64,000 nt of DNA from positions 435,586,730-435,650,729 of the forward strand of contig NC_081407.1 of NCBI RefSeq assembly GCF_030272615.1, written 5' to 3'. Made by a program: the position numbers and the translations under genes. This DNA comes from Cryptomeria japonica. Lineage: Eukaryota > Streptophyta > Pinopsida > Cupressales > Cupressaceae. A model generated the notes under the pieces. The model was given only the letters and a program-made list of their open reading frames with translations. It did not search any database and had not been told where the DNA came from. Shown here one piece after another: positions 24,038 to 35,700 of the stretch. How positions within the stretch are numbered: the stretch's first letter is position 1; the number at the start of each line of letters is the position of its first letter.

Positions 24038-24997
24038 TTACCCTTTTCCCTTAGAATGTGCGGAAGAGGAAGGAGATGAATCCTTCTTTGTGTAGGCAGA
24101 TGACAAGTTGATGTTGTTTTTCTTAAGAAGAATAGTTAACTCATCAACTTGTTTTGTGTGGCATCGATGCTCATCATGACCATACTTCTTGCAATATGCA
24201 CAAGTTGGCTTATCCTTCTTAGGTGGTGTCCCCTTCTTGGAAGAGGATGAAAAATTGCCTTGTGATGGAGAGGATGATTGTCCTTTTTCCTGCTGTGGCT
24301 GTGACTTAGATTGCTTCTTCTTCTTATTGGAATCTTTGCCTTGACTTCCTTGATTCCCTTGATTAGCCACCAAAGCCTTGGACTTTGAAGACTTGAGAAA
24401 GCCCATGTTCAATAACTTAGATTGTTCCAATATCAACATTTTTGTGAAAGCATCAAATGAAGGCATAACATAGGAACTCCCCACTGTCAAACGATGAGTT
24501 TGGAAGCTAGACACAAATGCTGCATATTCTGGTGCAAGCTTGTCCAACAAGTTGAATATCAACTGAGCATCCTTTTTGTCAATTACACAATCCTTAAGCT
24601 TTTCTCTTAACTCATTTTCTTTGGTGACATAATCTTGGATTGTATCAAAACTCTTGGGATCCAAGTTGGTGAGCTCATTGTCAATCTTATAACCTCTGAT
24701 TTCATCAACTTGACCATACAATTTCTGAAACATATCCCAAGCATCTTTGATTGTAGTACACTTCTCAATATGAAAGATGAGGTCATATGATACATACTTG
24801 CACAAAGTTACAAGAGCCATACAATTCTTAGTGAGCCATTCTAATTGGGCATTAGGATCAGCCTTAGGATCAGGTGGTGCTGCTATTGTTCCATCTATGT
24901 AATGCGTGAGACCTTTTTCCATTAATTTGCTCCATACTTTAATTTTCCATGATGCATAATTATGTGGAGTTAAAGGTGGAAATTTATGAGGACTCAT
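24038..24997 (-). pseudogene. Copia gag with CCHC zinc knuckle
   Basis: The start is taken at the ATG encoding MSPHKFPPLTPHNY (24997), because the longer ORF upstream has no gag character. Includes the UBN2-like capsid region (W--KVW-KLMEKGL, DAWDMFQKLYG, LREKLKD) and a Ser/Gln/Lys-rich linker. One CX2CX4HX4C knuckle (CAYCKKYGHDEHRC, about 24155-24195) binds RNA. The stop at 24038 is TAA, in frame with protease, so gag-pol was probably one ORF. This ~320-codon stretch has no internal stop. Confidence 0.85.
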
Positions 24998-25662
24998 TGC
25001 AACAAAAATGAAATAGCACAAGGAAAGAGAGGCACAATCACACAAGACACCCCCCAAATTCACTCAATCAAAGAACCCCCCCAAAAGTGATGATTTGGCA
25101 CTTTATACTTAGTGCATGTACAATGGGCCACTTGCAAAAAATGGCAAAGTGGACTTCTGATTTCAATTTTACAACTACCTCAATAAGGCCAAAAGAGACT
25201 CAAACTAATAATGCAAGAGATCTAAACTAAGATCTAAGCAATTTACAAGTACCAAATAGGCCAAATAAGACCAATATTTGAAAGTGCAATTTCTACTTAA
25301 AATCTCTGAAATCTGATCATAGATTATGAAAGTAGATGAAAAAACATACACTTTCAAAAAAAATGGCACCTGAAAAGGAGGTCGTATGAGCTCAAATGAG
25401 GCCTTTGAAGTTGCAGAATTGAGGATTGGATAGGTACAACTGAGAGGATCATACCGCCCAAATTGGGTAGAAAATTTCCTCCACACTTAAAAATTGATTT
25501 TCACCAAAATTGGTCAAATTTATACTTGATTTTTATGGAAATGGCCTCCCGGACACAATGGTGAGGTTGAAAATGCTCCAAGATGCCTCCAAAAATGCAC
25601 AGTTCCTCAAATCCAAAAATAGAAGCCTTCCATGATGTCTCCAAAAACCAATCAATGAAGCC

Positions 25663-25680
25663 CCAATGGCTCTGATACCT
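25663..25680 (-). promoter_or_regulatory. Copia primer-binding site (tRNA-iMet)
   Basis: The minus strand reads AGGTATCAGAGCCATTGG directly after the 5' LTR, matching the plant initiator Met-tRNA 3' end complement (TGGTATCAGAGC) with one mismatch. Confidence 0.9.
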
Positions 25681-26129
25681 TGTGATATTTTGCCAAGATC
25701 AAGGGCACAATGAAAAGTATTAAAATAGAGACAAAAGAATGACAAGAACAAACTGTATTCTTATCAATATGAAAATGATCAACTGGATTCATCAATACAA
25801 TTAATATAGGCCTGCTTATATAGGCAAGGCCATATGGATGTACGAGCACACAATCATGACATGTGGCTCAATGAGAAACAAGGGTAGTTTAAATACTAGG
25901 GGTAGGTAGGAGAAAGAATATAATATTCCACAAGAGGTGGATGACCCACCGAATGTGGAGTGTAACAACAAAACAAGACCACAAAAGGTGGAATTTCTCC
26001 TACAAGCTCTATCCCTATGTGCACACTTCCCTAAGTGTCTCAAATCCAAACTACAAAGAAATGCATTATCCTAAGTTAACTTAAGTAAAGTGTAGTAATA
26101 TCCATAATGAATATTTATTTACACCAACA
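25681..26129 (-). repeat. Copia 5' LTR (449 bp)
   Basis: Pair of 20165-20675. Minus strand starts TGTTGGTGTAAATAAATA and ends in ATCACA. It carries the promoter and polyadenylation signals by family analogy; a 'ctatataagcaggcc' TATA-like block (minus strand, about 25813-25827) is visible. Confidence 0.92.
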
Positions 26130-26134
26130 AAAAC
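26130..26134. repeat. Copia target-site duplication, right
   Basis: AAAAC, matching 20160-20164. Confidence 0.85.
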
Positions 26135-26350
26135 TAAATGCACACGTGAAATTTAAATGACACCTAAACAGACAAGTTGCAATTGAGTCATAAATAACAA
26201 AATTACTTCACTTGGGATTGTGGGCTTTCAAAGGTGACATGGACATTGGTCATGAACTAACTTGTTTTGCCAAAGCTCATTGACAACAATAAAAATTAAA
26301 AAGATCCACCATACAATATGAATGTTGAATAATGAAAATCAAGAATATAC

Positions 26351-28372
26351 CTTGACCTTTTTCTACTTTTTTCTGCCTTATGCTGCTTTTCACCTCCCCC
26401 TTCAACAGTGCCATTGTCATGCAAGCGAGGTGCTTCAATTGCAGCCTATCAAATGGGAGCATCAATGTAAGCTATCAATTTATTAGGAACATGAGATATG
26501 GATGTAACCCAAGAATATACCTTCTCCTTTATCTTCTTCCTTTCTTCTACCTTGTCCTGCTTATCACCTCCCGACTGATCAATGCCATCCTCATGCGAGA
26601 AATGTACTGCTTTAGATGAAGCCTATCACATGGGAGAATGAATGTAAGATATCAAATTTATTACACACGTGAGATATGGATGTAACCCAGGAATATACCT
26701 TCTCCTTTTTCTTCTTCCTTTCTTCCACCTTGTGTTGCTTGTCACCTTTGGACTGATCAATGCCATCCTTGTGCAAGTAATGTACTACTTCTGATGAAGC
26801 TTGTCACATGGGAGAATGAATGTAAGATATAAATTGATTAGACACATGAGGTATGGGTGTAACCCAAGAATATACCTTCTCATTTTTCTTCTTCCTTTTT
26901 TCCACCTTGAGCCTCTTATCACCTCCCGAGTGATGAGCGTCATCCTCATGTGAAAAATGTATTGCTCCTAATGAAGCCTGTCACATGGGAGGGTGAATGT
27001 AAGCTATAAATTGATTAGACATATGAGATATGGTTGTAACCCAAGAATATACCTTCTCCTTTTTCTTCTTCCTTTCTTTCCTCGTGTGTTGCTTATCACC
27101 TATCGACTAATCAACACCATCCTCATTCAAGAAATGTACTGGTTGAGATAAAGCCTATCACATGGGAGCATGAATGTAAGCTATCAATTGATTATCCACA
27201 TGAGAGATGGATGTAATGTAACAATATACCTTCTCCTTTTTCTTCTTCCTTTCTTCATCCTTGTGCATCTTATGACCTCCCAATTGAATGCCATCCCCAT
27301 CCAAGCAAGGAGCTTCAAATGCAGCCTATCAAGTGGGAGAATCAATGTTGGCTATCAATTGATTATGCACACTGGATATGGATGTAAAGAAAGAATATAC
27401 CTTCTCCTTTTTCTTCTTCCTTTCTTCCTCCTTGTGTTGTTTGTGACCTCTCAATTGAACAACACCATCTTCGTGAGAGCTAGACGCTATAGATGCAGCC
27501 CGTGAAAGAGGAGGATGAATGTAAGCTATCAGTTGATTATGCACATGATATATGGATGTAATGCAACAATATACCTTCTCCTTTTTCTTCTTCCTTTCTT
27601 CATCCTTGTGCAGCTTATGACCTCCCAATTGAACAACACCATCCCCATCCAAGCAAGGAGCTTTAGATGCATCTTGTAAAGTGGTAGAATTAATATTGTT
27701 TATCAATTGACTACACACACTAGATATGGATGTAAATCAAGAATATACCTTATCATTTTTCTTCTTCATTTCTTCCTCCTACTATTGATTGTGACCTCCC
27801 AATTGAACAACGCCATCCTTGTGTGAGCCAGACACTTCATATGCATCCTAAAAAATGGGAGGATGAATGTAAGATATCATTTGATTATGCACACGATATA
27901 TGGATGTAATGAAACAATATAGCTTCTCCTTTTTCTTCTTCTTTTTTTCCTCCTTATGCTGCTTGTCACCTTGTGTATGAACAACGCCATGCTGATGTAA
28001 GAAATACATTGCTTCGAACAAAGCCTGACAAAAGAGAGAATGAATGTAAGCTACCATTGATTACTCATGCTAAATATGAATGATGTGCAACAATATACCT
28101 TTGGTTTTTTTTCATTCCCATCCTTATCACAATTTTCACCTCCTGATTGAAGAGCACCATGCTCGTGCGAACCAAACAATGTTTCAGGAGCAGCCTATCA
28201 AAATACAAGAAATAGTGTAAGCTATCGATTGATTAGCCATATGAGATGTGAATGTAATGCAATAATTTACCTTCTCTTTTTTCTTCTTCCTACCCTCCTC
28301 CCTGTGCTTCTCATTGCAACCCGATACAACACTGGCATACTTGTGCAAACTACCGACTACTACAAAAGGAAC
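26351..28372 (-). repeat. Array of 12 tandemly duplicated exons, 32-34 codons each
   Basis: Minus-strand exons: 28271-28372, 28099-28194, 27923-28024, 27749-27847, 27575-27673, 27401-27499, 27230-27325, 27052-27154, 26876-26977, 26699-26800, 26521-26622, 26351-26445. Introns between them are 74-76 bp. Ten exons are 96, 99 or 102 bp, all phase 0; 27052-27154 has one extra A, and 26351-26445 lacks one base. Each begins with a variable A-S/A-x-x-A... segment plus an H-E-D-G-like core and ends in a near-constant basic tail (EERKKKKEK). The donor is GTATATT in nearly all; 27923 has CT. The acceptor is (C/T)AG|GCT in most, with AA or GG at 26800, 27499 and 27673. The unit of duplication is exon plus intron (170-178 bp). 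Function unknown. Confidence 0.75.
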
Positions 28373-28455
28373 CTATGTGAATACAATCATTAGAATTTAG
28401 TTGCGAGATTCATATAGATGTTAGCTATCCATGTTATAGAATTAAATAAATTTAC

Positions 28456-28575
28456 CTTCACTCTTTTCTTCTTCCTTTGCTCCAAAATGGGCTCATCACA
28501 TGACCGCCCCACATGGTCCTCATGTGGTTTTCTAGGGTCACAACTGCCTCCCCCTTGGGATTCACTAGGGTCATT
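28456..28575 (-). CDS. Exon upstream of the tandem exon array
   Basis: 120 bp, 40 codons, phase 0, acceptor TACTTTAG and donor GTAAAT. It encodes a Gly/Asp/Arg-rich stretch ending EQRKKKRVK, so it shares the basic tail of the 12 tandem exons and is probably their diverged ancestor or a relative. It is uninterrupted. Confidence 0.55.
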
Positions 28576-29265
28576 CTAAAGTAGAGTATGAAGTCATTCA
28601 GAAGTATCTATTCAAATCGAATTACTAAATATAACCAAAAAATGAAAAAATTCAAAATTCAAAAAATAAAAACAATCACAAAGGCGTGTTTGCAACTTAC
28701 CACAATTTTTTCATACAGAACAACCTCAATATCTTATGTCTTTTCACCTCCTGATTTTCTTCAGAGTTATACTCATGCATGGTTTCTCTTACTTCTTTCC
28801 TTCCTACCTTTGGTAGGTCCTCATACGCTGTCACACCAAACCCAGCCAACTACACGCCCCCGCTGTGCTCTTACTTGAATTCTCATCTGGTATCCAACAT
28901 TGGTCGCCCTCCTTTCAACATACAGTTTAAGTTTCTTAAGTGGATGAAATCTATGATGTTTTGAATTCAAAGAGCATCGACACATATGTGGCTGAATCAA
29001 ATGAAGATTGTGCTTGAACAATCTATGCACGTTAAAAGCCCACAGATCCCAAAATCTCATCCCTCCAACCTCACCACAAGTACCATACATACAAAAATAC
29101 AAAATACTGCTACCCTTGCATCCAGTTCTATATTTAGTCGACCCATGCCCCACATTTGCACTTTCAAAAGTCACATTTCATGAACACAAAAGCTCAAATT
29201 CCATATAACATCAATCACATTGAAATCAATGCAGAACACAATTACAATATAGCCAATACCTATCC

Positions 29266-29421
29266 TTGTTGACCATCCTCTTGTGTTTCATCACCATTAT
29301 GAGATGCATCCTCGAAAGACACATCTTCATCTTCAATAGAACCCTCAATAAGCTCATATTGGTTGGAAGAAGACAATGGTTCTTCTTCCCGTGAGACCTT
29401 TCGTACAAAGGGTAGCTTCTC
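29266..29421 (-). CDS. Acidic exon near the 5' end of the tandem-exon gene
   Basis: Likely acceptor TGGTACAG at 29422-29423, giving phase 0. It encodes EKLPFVRKVSREEE followed by a Ser/Glu/Asp-rich stretch to DETQEDGQQ. The donor is uncertain because a TAG follows closely. The overlapping frame is also open but has random-looking composition. Confidence 0.4.
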
Positions 29422-29532
29422 CTGTACCATAGAAGCTGGTGGCAGAAAAATGAGACATGTGAATGTTTGTGGAAACTAAATTACATGACACAACATGAAT
29501 AAACATAACAAAAAGAAATATATATAGTGTAC

Positions 29533-29616
29533 CTTTCTATTCCACAAACTGGTCAAACAATAAATAAAAGGCAGTCCCTAATGAACAGGAAAGCGTTCTG
29601 CTATCGTACCATCGAC
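29533..29616 (-). pseudogene. Most 5' exon seen of the tandem-exon gene
   Basis: 84 bp, 28 codons, phase 0, acceptor TTCATAG and donor GTACAC. It contains ERFPVH, then a TAG (Gln expected), then GLPFIYCLTSLWNRK. The hydrophobic/Trp pattern looks protein-coding, but the family is not recognised. Confidence 0.4.
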
Positions 29617-30275
29617 CTATGAAAAAATCAACTGTTAGTGATAGATAAAATTTGAAATTAAACACACTTTCCACAACAAACATTTCTTTTCATCTATATT
29701 CATAATATTGAACTGTAATAAGGCATTTTAACTTCAAAATCAACCAATCACTAACAACAATAGTATATATAAACCAACATTATGTGTCCATTTGCCATTC
29801 TACTGGAACTGTGGAGAAGAGGATGTTCACAAACAATTAGACCCCCAAAAAGTAACCCCAACACTTTCTCAAATGAACCATTTCAAACAAATCAAAAGCC
29901 ACCCCTTTCGCAGCCAAAAATTAAAAAAAAAAACCAAAAAAAAACCATCATCCTATTTTGTGTTGAAAACACAATATGTTCATTAAGACACGGGTTGCCT
30001 TTGTTTTTGGATGCCACATATTTTAGGGAGAGAGCAGCAAGGAGGAGAAAAATTAGTAGAGGACCTTTTGACAACATCATTTTTAAATGGAGAATAGCCA
30101 AAATGGCATGGCCATGGCATGTGGGAGATTAGCCATGGAAACTAATCAGAGGTACGTGCAATGGTCGTGCCATTTTATGTCTAGAATAGGCCATGCCTAT
30201 CTAATTTGGAAAAAAATGCAGAGGGTTTTGTGCGATGGAATTTCAATGAAGTGACTCCGTGAAAGAGAACTTGGA
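29617..30275. other. Flank between the mini-exon gene and the LTR element; no gene
   Basis: A-rich stretches and, at 30085-30280, the left half of a repeat also found uninterrupted at 37840-38055. It contains facing 'aaaatggcatggcc' and 'gtgccattttatgt' motifs. Confidence 0.5.
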
Positions 30276-30280
30276 GTTTC
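30276..30280. repeat. TSD of the pol-less LTR element, left
   Basis: GTTTC, repeated at 37005-37009. An unoccupied related site (GGAGTTTCCATCCTGGAGG) lies at 38048-38066. Confidence 0.85.
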
Positions 30281-31126
30281 TGTTGACAATTGATACTCAT
30301 TGGATTTATATGTTGTCATTGATGGAAACAAGATTCTATTGAAGGCATATACTGACATATACCGACATTTGGAGGCATACACCGGTGGATACTGGCATTG
30401 AGTATTCAGGGTCATCACCGGCATCCATAATTTTAGTGAAGCCGACATCATTTTGGATCCAAAAGGTTTTATTGTAAAATCATTTTGCAATTATTGTATT
30501 GGGCCGACATTAGGCATATTGTTTGTAAAGGGTATATAAGTCAGTTTGTTAGGTCATTTTGATATAGGACAATGTATATGACACGGTAGCAGAACTATGT
30601 GATGCAAATGTAATATCATGCTATGATCAGTAGATAGTTTGTAAAGCATTCTTGGAGGAAGAGGAGATATTGGTAGAAGGATTCAGGGTTTATGAACTGG
30701 TACAAAACATAGCTTTAACCGAAACTCTTTTTGGCATTGCAGATGCATTTTGTGAGTTCACCAGTACTATTTTATTTCAGCAGAAGCTTGTAGTCAGTGA
30801 GACTCTTTTGTGCTGAGTAGTGTGCTCTAGGCAGTGTGCCTTCCTGCATGTGTAGGCCCCCATGCTATGTAATATCTTTCATATGGCCAGTGAATTGATA
30901 TTATGGGTTACAAATCCTACCGTGGTTTTTCCTCTTTGAGGTTTTCCATGCATAAATTCAATGTGTTATGGTGTTCATTCATGTGGCCGGTTTATTTACT
31001 TCATGTTATATATTTCCTCATTTACCGGTTTATATGTGTCTATTATAAAAGGTTAAAATCTTGTGTTACCGGCACAACACTGATCCCCCCCCATCTCAGT
31101 GTTCTTGGGTTCATTGTATTCCAACA
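30281..31126 (+). repeat. 5' LTR of pol-less element (846 bp)
   Basis: TGTTGACAATTG...TATTCCAACA. It matches 36115-37004; the main differences are a ~32-bp block near 36450 and a ~15-bp block near 36250 present only in the 3' LTR. Confidence 0.92.
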
Positions 31127-31127
31127 A

Positions 31128-31144
31128 TTAGTATCAGAGCTTGG
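31128..31144 (+). promoter_or_regulatory. Primer-binding site (tRNA-iMet-like)
   Basis: TTAGTATCAGAGCTTGG two bases after the 5' LTR. It matches the initiator Met-tRNA complement (TGGTATCAGAGC) with a mismatch near the 5' end. Confidence 0.8.
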
Positions 31145-31200
31145 TGTCTCGGAGGAAGTTTAACAGCTTGAGGAAGATCCTGAAGCCAGAATCATTGAAC

Positions 31201-32214
31201 ATGGATATGGAGAAGCAACTTGAGATGGCACTTGTGGACTATGATGCTGAAAGGATGAAGAACTTAAAACTACAAGATGAATTGAATTCTACTAATGAAT
31301 TCATTCTTATTCTGTAAGAAAGGTTATCATTTGCTCAAGCCAAGAGAAAGGAACGTTGGCAAAACTAGGATGATGAAGAGAAAAATGCACTTAAGGAACA
31401 ATGTCAGAAGCTGAGTCAAACAAACATTCTCATGAAGAATGAAATGCAAGACTTGACTATGAGGTTATCAAAAGATATTGAGGACAAAAATAAGGAAGAA
31501 AATCTTTCTATATCTATGAAGAAAAAATTTGATGAATGTGGCAGATTGACTCGTGAGAATAATCTGTTGAGAACTGATTTGGTAGACTCCTGGAATAATG
31601 AACAAGGGATTGAAAGACAAATAACAACTCTGAGAGATGATCTGACTACTGCAAGTGAGTATAGAGAAAAATTCAAGATTAGTGTTGCATAGTTGGATGA
31701 TTTATTGAAAAGACAAAGGTAGAATGAAGATTCTGGAGGACTTGGATTTGTACAAGGTGAAAGCTCTGGTACTGCAAATGAAGATCAAACAACCGGTATG
31801 CAGATTTCATTAGACTAGAGGAAACCGGTAAGGCAATCTAATGCTTACAAATTTAATGGTAGATGTTTTGTTTGTAATCAATATGGGCATATGGTTAGAC
31901 AATGTAGAAATAGAGAAAATCAAAACTACAATTTAGTTCCTGATCAATGCACAAATTGCAAGAAATATGGTCATAAGTTAGAAGATTGCAGAATGAATGT
32001 CAAATATCATGCATGTGGAAAGTTTGGTCATTTGGCTAATCAATGTAGGTCAAGGAATGACACCGGATATGTCAAAGAAATTCAAAAGAACAATGTTACA
32101 TGTTATGCATGCAATAAAATAGGTCATATTGCTAAGTATTGAAGAAGAAAGATTACACTGGTTAGCAATGATAAAGAAAATGAGAAAGGAAAGCAAAAGA
32201 TAGATGAAATATAA
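31201..32214 (+). pseudogene. Gag-like ORF1: coiled coil and repeated CCHC zinc knuckles
   Basis: Starts MDMEKQLEMAL in frame 1. The first ~160 codons are charged heptad-rich sequence predicted to form a coiled coil (EKNALKEQCQKLSQ, LRDDLTTASEY). From about 31855 four knuckles follow: CFVCNQYGHMVRQC, CTNCKKYGHKLEDC, a third with the first Cys lost (HACGKFGHLANQC), and a fourth ending at a TGA in place of its last Cys. Typical gag NC function is RNA packaging. Six or seven in-frame stops, mostly TAG, but no frameshift in about 1 kb. Four knuckles is more than the one or two usual for plant Copia gag. 32215-32706 is a leader-like non-coding spacer. Confidence 0.7.
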
Positions 32215-32706
32215 CAAGATCACACAAAGAGATGGGTTAGAAAATCTGAAGAACCAAGTTGAGATGCAACTACACCGATAACAACACTTGTAACTCCACT
32301 GGTAGATAAGAGCATTCTTGCACCGATAGGAAATTCAACAGGTAACTAAGGCATACACCTTAGGGGTTGGAAAATTCATTTCAAATCTTGCATATTTCCC
32401 AGACGAGATCTGGAAGAGATCTGAAGAGTGGTATTAATCATTGATGGAGGCTTATTCGACATAAAATTGTGAAACCAACATCCGATAGGGCACGTCGCTA
32501 AGAATTTATGACAGTGATGAATTAGGGTTCACTTGCTAATAAAAAGGGAAAATGGACTCATTTTCACTCACCCATCACTTAAGCAAACCAAAGCAAAGCA
32601 AAGGCAATCAATATCTAGTAAAGGCATTCCAAAGAATTTCCAGCCGTCATCTAAGAAGTAATCAAAACCCTTCAAGCGATGACTATTATCCAGGTATTTA
32701 TTTGAA

Positions 32707-35700
32707 ATGGCATCCAAATCATCATCTACTCCTACTTTCATTGTGAATACCACTATTGTTGAGGTCAAGGATAGGCTTAGGCCTATTTTCAAGGAAGTTC
32801 CCCAAATTTCTATGAAGGAAGATTCTACTGGCGTATTTTTGAGAGTTCCTGATGGCATGGTTTATGTAGAAGATGTCAAGGCCTATATTCACTACACCTT
32901 GGAGGATTTAGGCACTGAGGAAATCAAGGGGATGTATCAATCTATGATACTAGGTAGCTCTGGTACAATCAAACCAGAATATCAAATTATTAAGGATCTA
33001 GGGTTAACCAGAATCCTGTATATTCTAGAATTCAAGGATGGAGTGATCAAATATGTTCTGAGCAAGGTCCATAATGAATTTATCTAGCTAGACCGACCCC
33101 ACTTGATTACCAAAGAAGTTATTCAAGCGGTCACTAACTTACCTAAAGTTAGACCATGAAAGAAGATCTCCACCACTACGACTGAGAAGCTCACCGACAC
33201 AACCCATGATGGAAGATCTATGAGGGTCAACACCATCAAAGACATTGATGTGAAATTTTCCACCATGATAATCGGCTACAAGGTAATTCAATCAAGTCGA
33301 TTGAACTTTGTTGCCAGTTCTTGTATTCATGTTGCATATCAAATGATAAAGAATAATGAGAAGTATGACTCATGTGAATGGCTGAGAAGTGAGTTAATGA
33401 TAAATCTTAGCAAGATCAAAGGGGTTAAGAAAGGAACTTTCAGGTTTGGCAATCTTATTGTCTGCTTGATGTTATACTTCATGAATGATCTACCGGGTTT
33501 GGGAAAGAAGCGTTGGGATCATGACATATCAGTAGGTATGCAGATCAAAGAAGCAATCACCAGTCTTGGTAGTAACAGGGATGAGAAGCTTTGGGGATAC
33601 TTCAAAACTTTTCAGGAAAACATGAGACTGAGGGAGAGAATTTCCAAACACATTGTGGAGAAATACTCCACTGATATTTTCTTTATGGTAAAAACAGATG
33701 AGACACTGATGGAAGTAGTGGAACCTAGAACTATATGGGTCACTGAATTGGGTTATGAGGTAGATGATAGAATTTTGGACTTATATTGTAAAATGTTGAT
33801 TGATGCTCCTTTGGATGATAAGGCTGAACACTTTGGCATTGCAGAGGAAAAGGCTTTTGAAGTTAAAACTAGTTTCAACAGGAAAAGAAGAGAAAAGAAG
33901 ATAGACAAAATGTCTGCATTTGTTCAGGATGTAATGCATAGGATAGATACAGAACTAGGTTCTGGATCTAAACCGGTAGATCAACCACCACTAGCAACTG
34001 TTTCTGAGGTGAGGAGGCCTGAGACTTTCATTTCTATCATCATTTCTTACTCTGATCTAGAGGATAATCAACCTCTTGCATTCAGAAGGGTACAAAGGAA
34101 GAAAGCTGACAAGCCTTCGGTAGAGGAGAAGAAGGTGGAACCTAGGAGGAAACTAGTTAGAAAGGTAACAACAACTGCACCCACACCTCCAACAAAGAAG
34201 AGGCAGCCTACTCCATCCACTCCTGTAACCCCCAAAAACAAGAAAAAAGAGTGTGATAGATGAAGCAATTGAATTTTGTAATGTTACCATCATCCCCCCA
34301 ATGACTTGTGTAGAATTTATTGATGAGATAACTAAAGATGGAATGTTGAAGATTTAGAAGATAATGAGCAAAATGAAATAGAAGAAGCAATCTTGTTATA
34401 TTTAGACATATATAAGAAGGCATTGGTAGATAGTTGGAAGGAAATTCCCTTATCATTGTACAATAAGTTAGATCTGCAAGGAGATTAGATGAAATTAGGA
34501 GGGATGGAGAAATCAAAGAAGTTGAAATTTTGAATATGTGTGGCTCTATAAATAATGAGAAAATGAAAGTATGTATAGATGTTGCTAATAGAACAGTCTT
34601 TAGCAGAAAAACCCGAAAAACAGGCTAATGATGGGTAGAGTCAATGAGATAGTAAATGAGACCAAAGATGGTTGGACGAAATTCTTCCATAAGAATTCTG
34701 ATTTTCTCACCTCTCAAGAAGAATTTGCTAAGGAAACTACTCCCACCATTCCGGACAAATCTAAAGGGAAAGGAATTTTGAAAAGTTTAGTTCAGATTTT
34801 GAATGAACCAACAGTTAAACCCAAAACTAATGAGAGTGTACAAACTAAACCAGCAGAGACTACATTTGTACAGTCTGGGCAAGGTAATATAGGAAATATA
34901 AAGGTTACAAATAATACTGTGGATAATAATCCATCGATAGTAACTGATACTACACCAAGTGCCGAAGCCACCGGTGCATTAGAGGAGGAGAAAAAAGATT
35001 CACCGACAGAGGATAAGGAAGATAAGGAAAAGGAGACTGAACCGACAGTTGATTCCTCTGCAAAACCTTTGGCAATTGACACTTCTCAAGTTGAGAAGAA
35101 ATCAATTACAGAGATGAGTCCCATAGAGCTAATGGTGATGGCTACTCAAAAGCTAATGAAGGAGGGATCTGCAGACAAAGGAATAATAGATCAATCAATA
35201 ATAGTTTTGCATAGATTGATTCTTGATTGTATGATTGAAAATGAAGCAAGCCCTTCTGCAAGCTTAAGGTATTAATAGAACACATATCTAAAAACTTTCA
35301 ATCATTGCAACAGATTTCAAACAAGAAAGCACTTGAAAGATTTACTCTGGCCAAGAAAGTTGCTTTTCACCAGATTATTGAGACAGAGAAGATGAAGGTT
35401 GAAGAGAAAATTATACTCGTTGAAAATTCTTTGAAACAGTGTACTAACATCTACAGGGTCTATTGTAATATAGAGATTCTTACAACAAATGTAGATCAGA
35501 GGTTAAAGGAATTAGATGAAAAGATAGCTAGTATTGCTAATTCTTTTGATGGACTAACTTCACTTACAACTTCCATTGATGGACAAATTTTGACTTTGGA
35601 GAACCAATTTTTTTCTTTTGAAAAGGAAACAGACAATATCATTCAGAGAGCAAGGAGTCTTAGAGGTTTGGTGAGTCCAAGATTGGATTCACTTGGTGTA

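Larger units (their letters stand above)
20165..26129 (-). mobile_element. Complete Ty1/Copia LTR retrotransposon, minus strand
   Basis: 5965 bp with a 5-bp TSD AAAAC on both sides, LTRs at both ends (TGTTGG...TCACA read on the minus strand), a tRNA-iMet primer site and a GGGAGGG polypurine tract. Order on the minus strand: gag, protease, integrase, RT, RNase H, the Copia order. One frameshift (about 22660) lies between integrase and RT; the remaining damage is in-frame stops. It sits in an intron of the minus-strand gene 18612-29616, in the same orientation. Confidence 0.92.
18612..29616 (-). pseudogene. Multi-exon transposon-derived gene with tandem mini-exons, split by a Copia insertion
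   Basis: Minus-strand gene model built from splice sites and phase. 5' exons: 29533-29616, about 29266-29421, and 28456-28575. Then 12 tandem exons (26351-28372), a long intron holding the Copia element 20165-26129, an exon at about 19499-19801, small exons 19158-19238 and 18994-19051, and the last exon 18612-18800 ending TGATGA. The 19499-19801 exon contains a VGKGIVAG...LPLGTMKVPIAEV...LPYAHP pattern, which resembles the C-terminal domain (DUF8039-like) of plant En/Spm TNP-type proteins as I remember them. The 28456 exon and the repeats are rich in K/E/D, suggesting a nuclear, DNA-binding or scaffold protein. Damage: TGA at 19690s for Arg, TAG in a few exons, some acceptors changed from AG to AA. 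The true 5' end is not seen. It may be a decayed CACTA-element gene rather than a host gene. Confidence 0.5.

Noticed and set aside
26280-28500. CRISPR array or centromeric satellite at 26-28.5 kb
   Set aside because: Period ~175 bp with consensus splice sites, phase-preserving exons and no short spacers; this is an exon-intron array.
28821-29174. 117-codon minus-strand ORF as a gene exon
   Set aside because: No family resemblance, overlaps the gene's introns in another frame, and its splice sites are not convincing.
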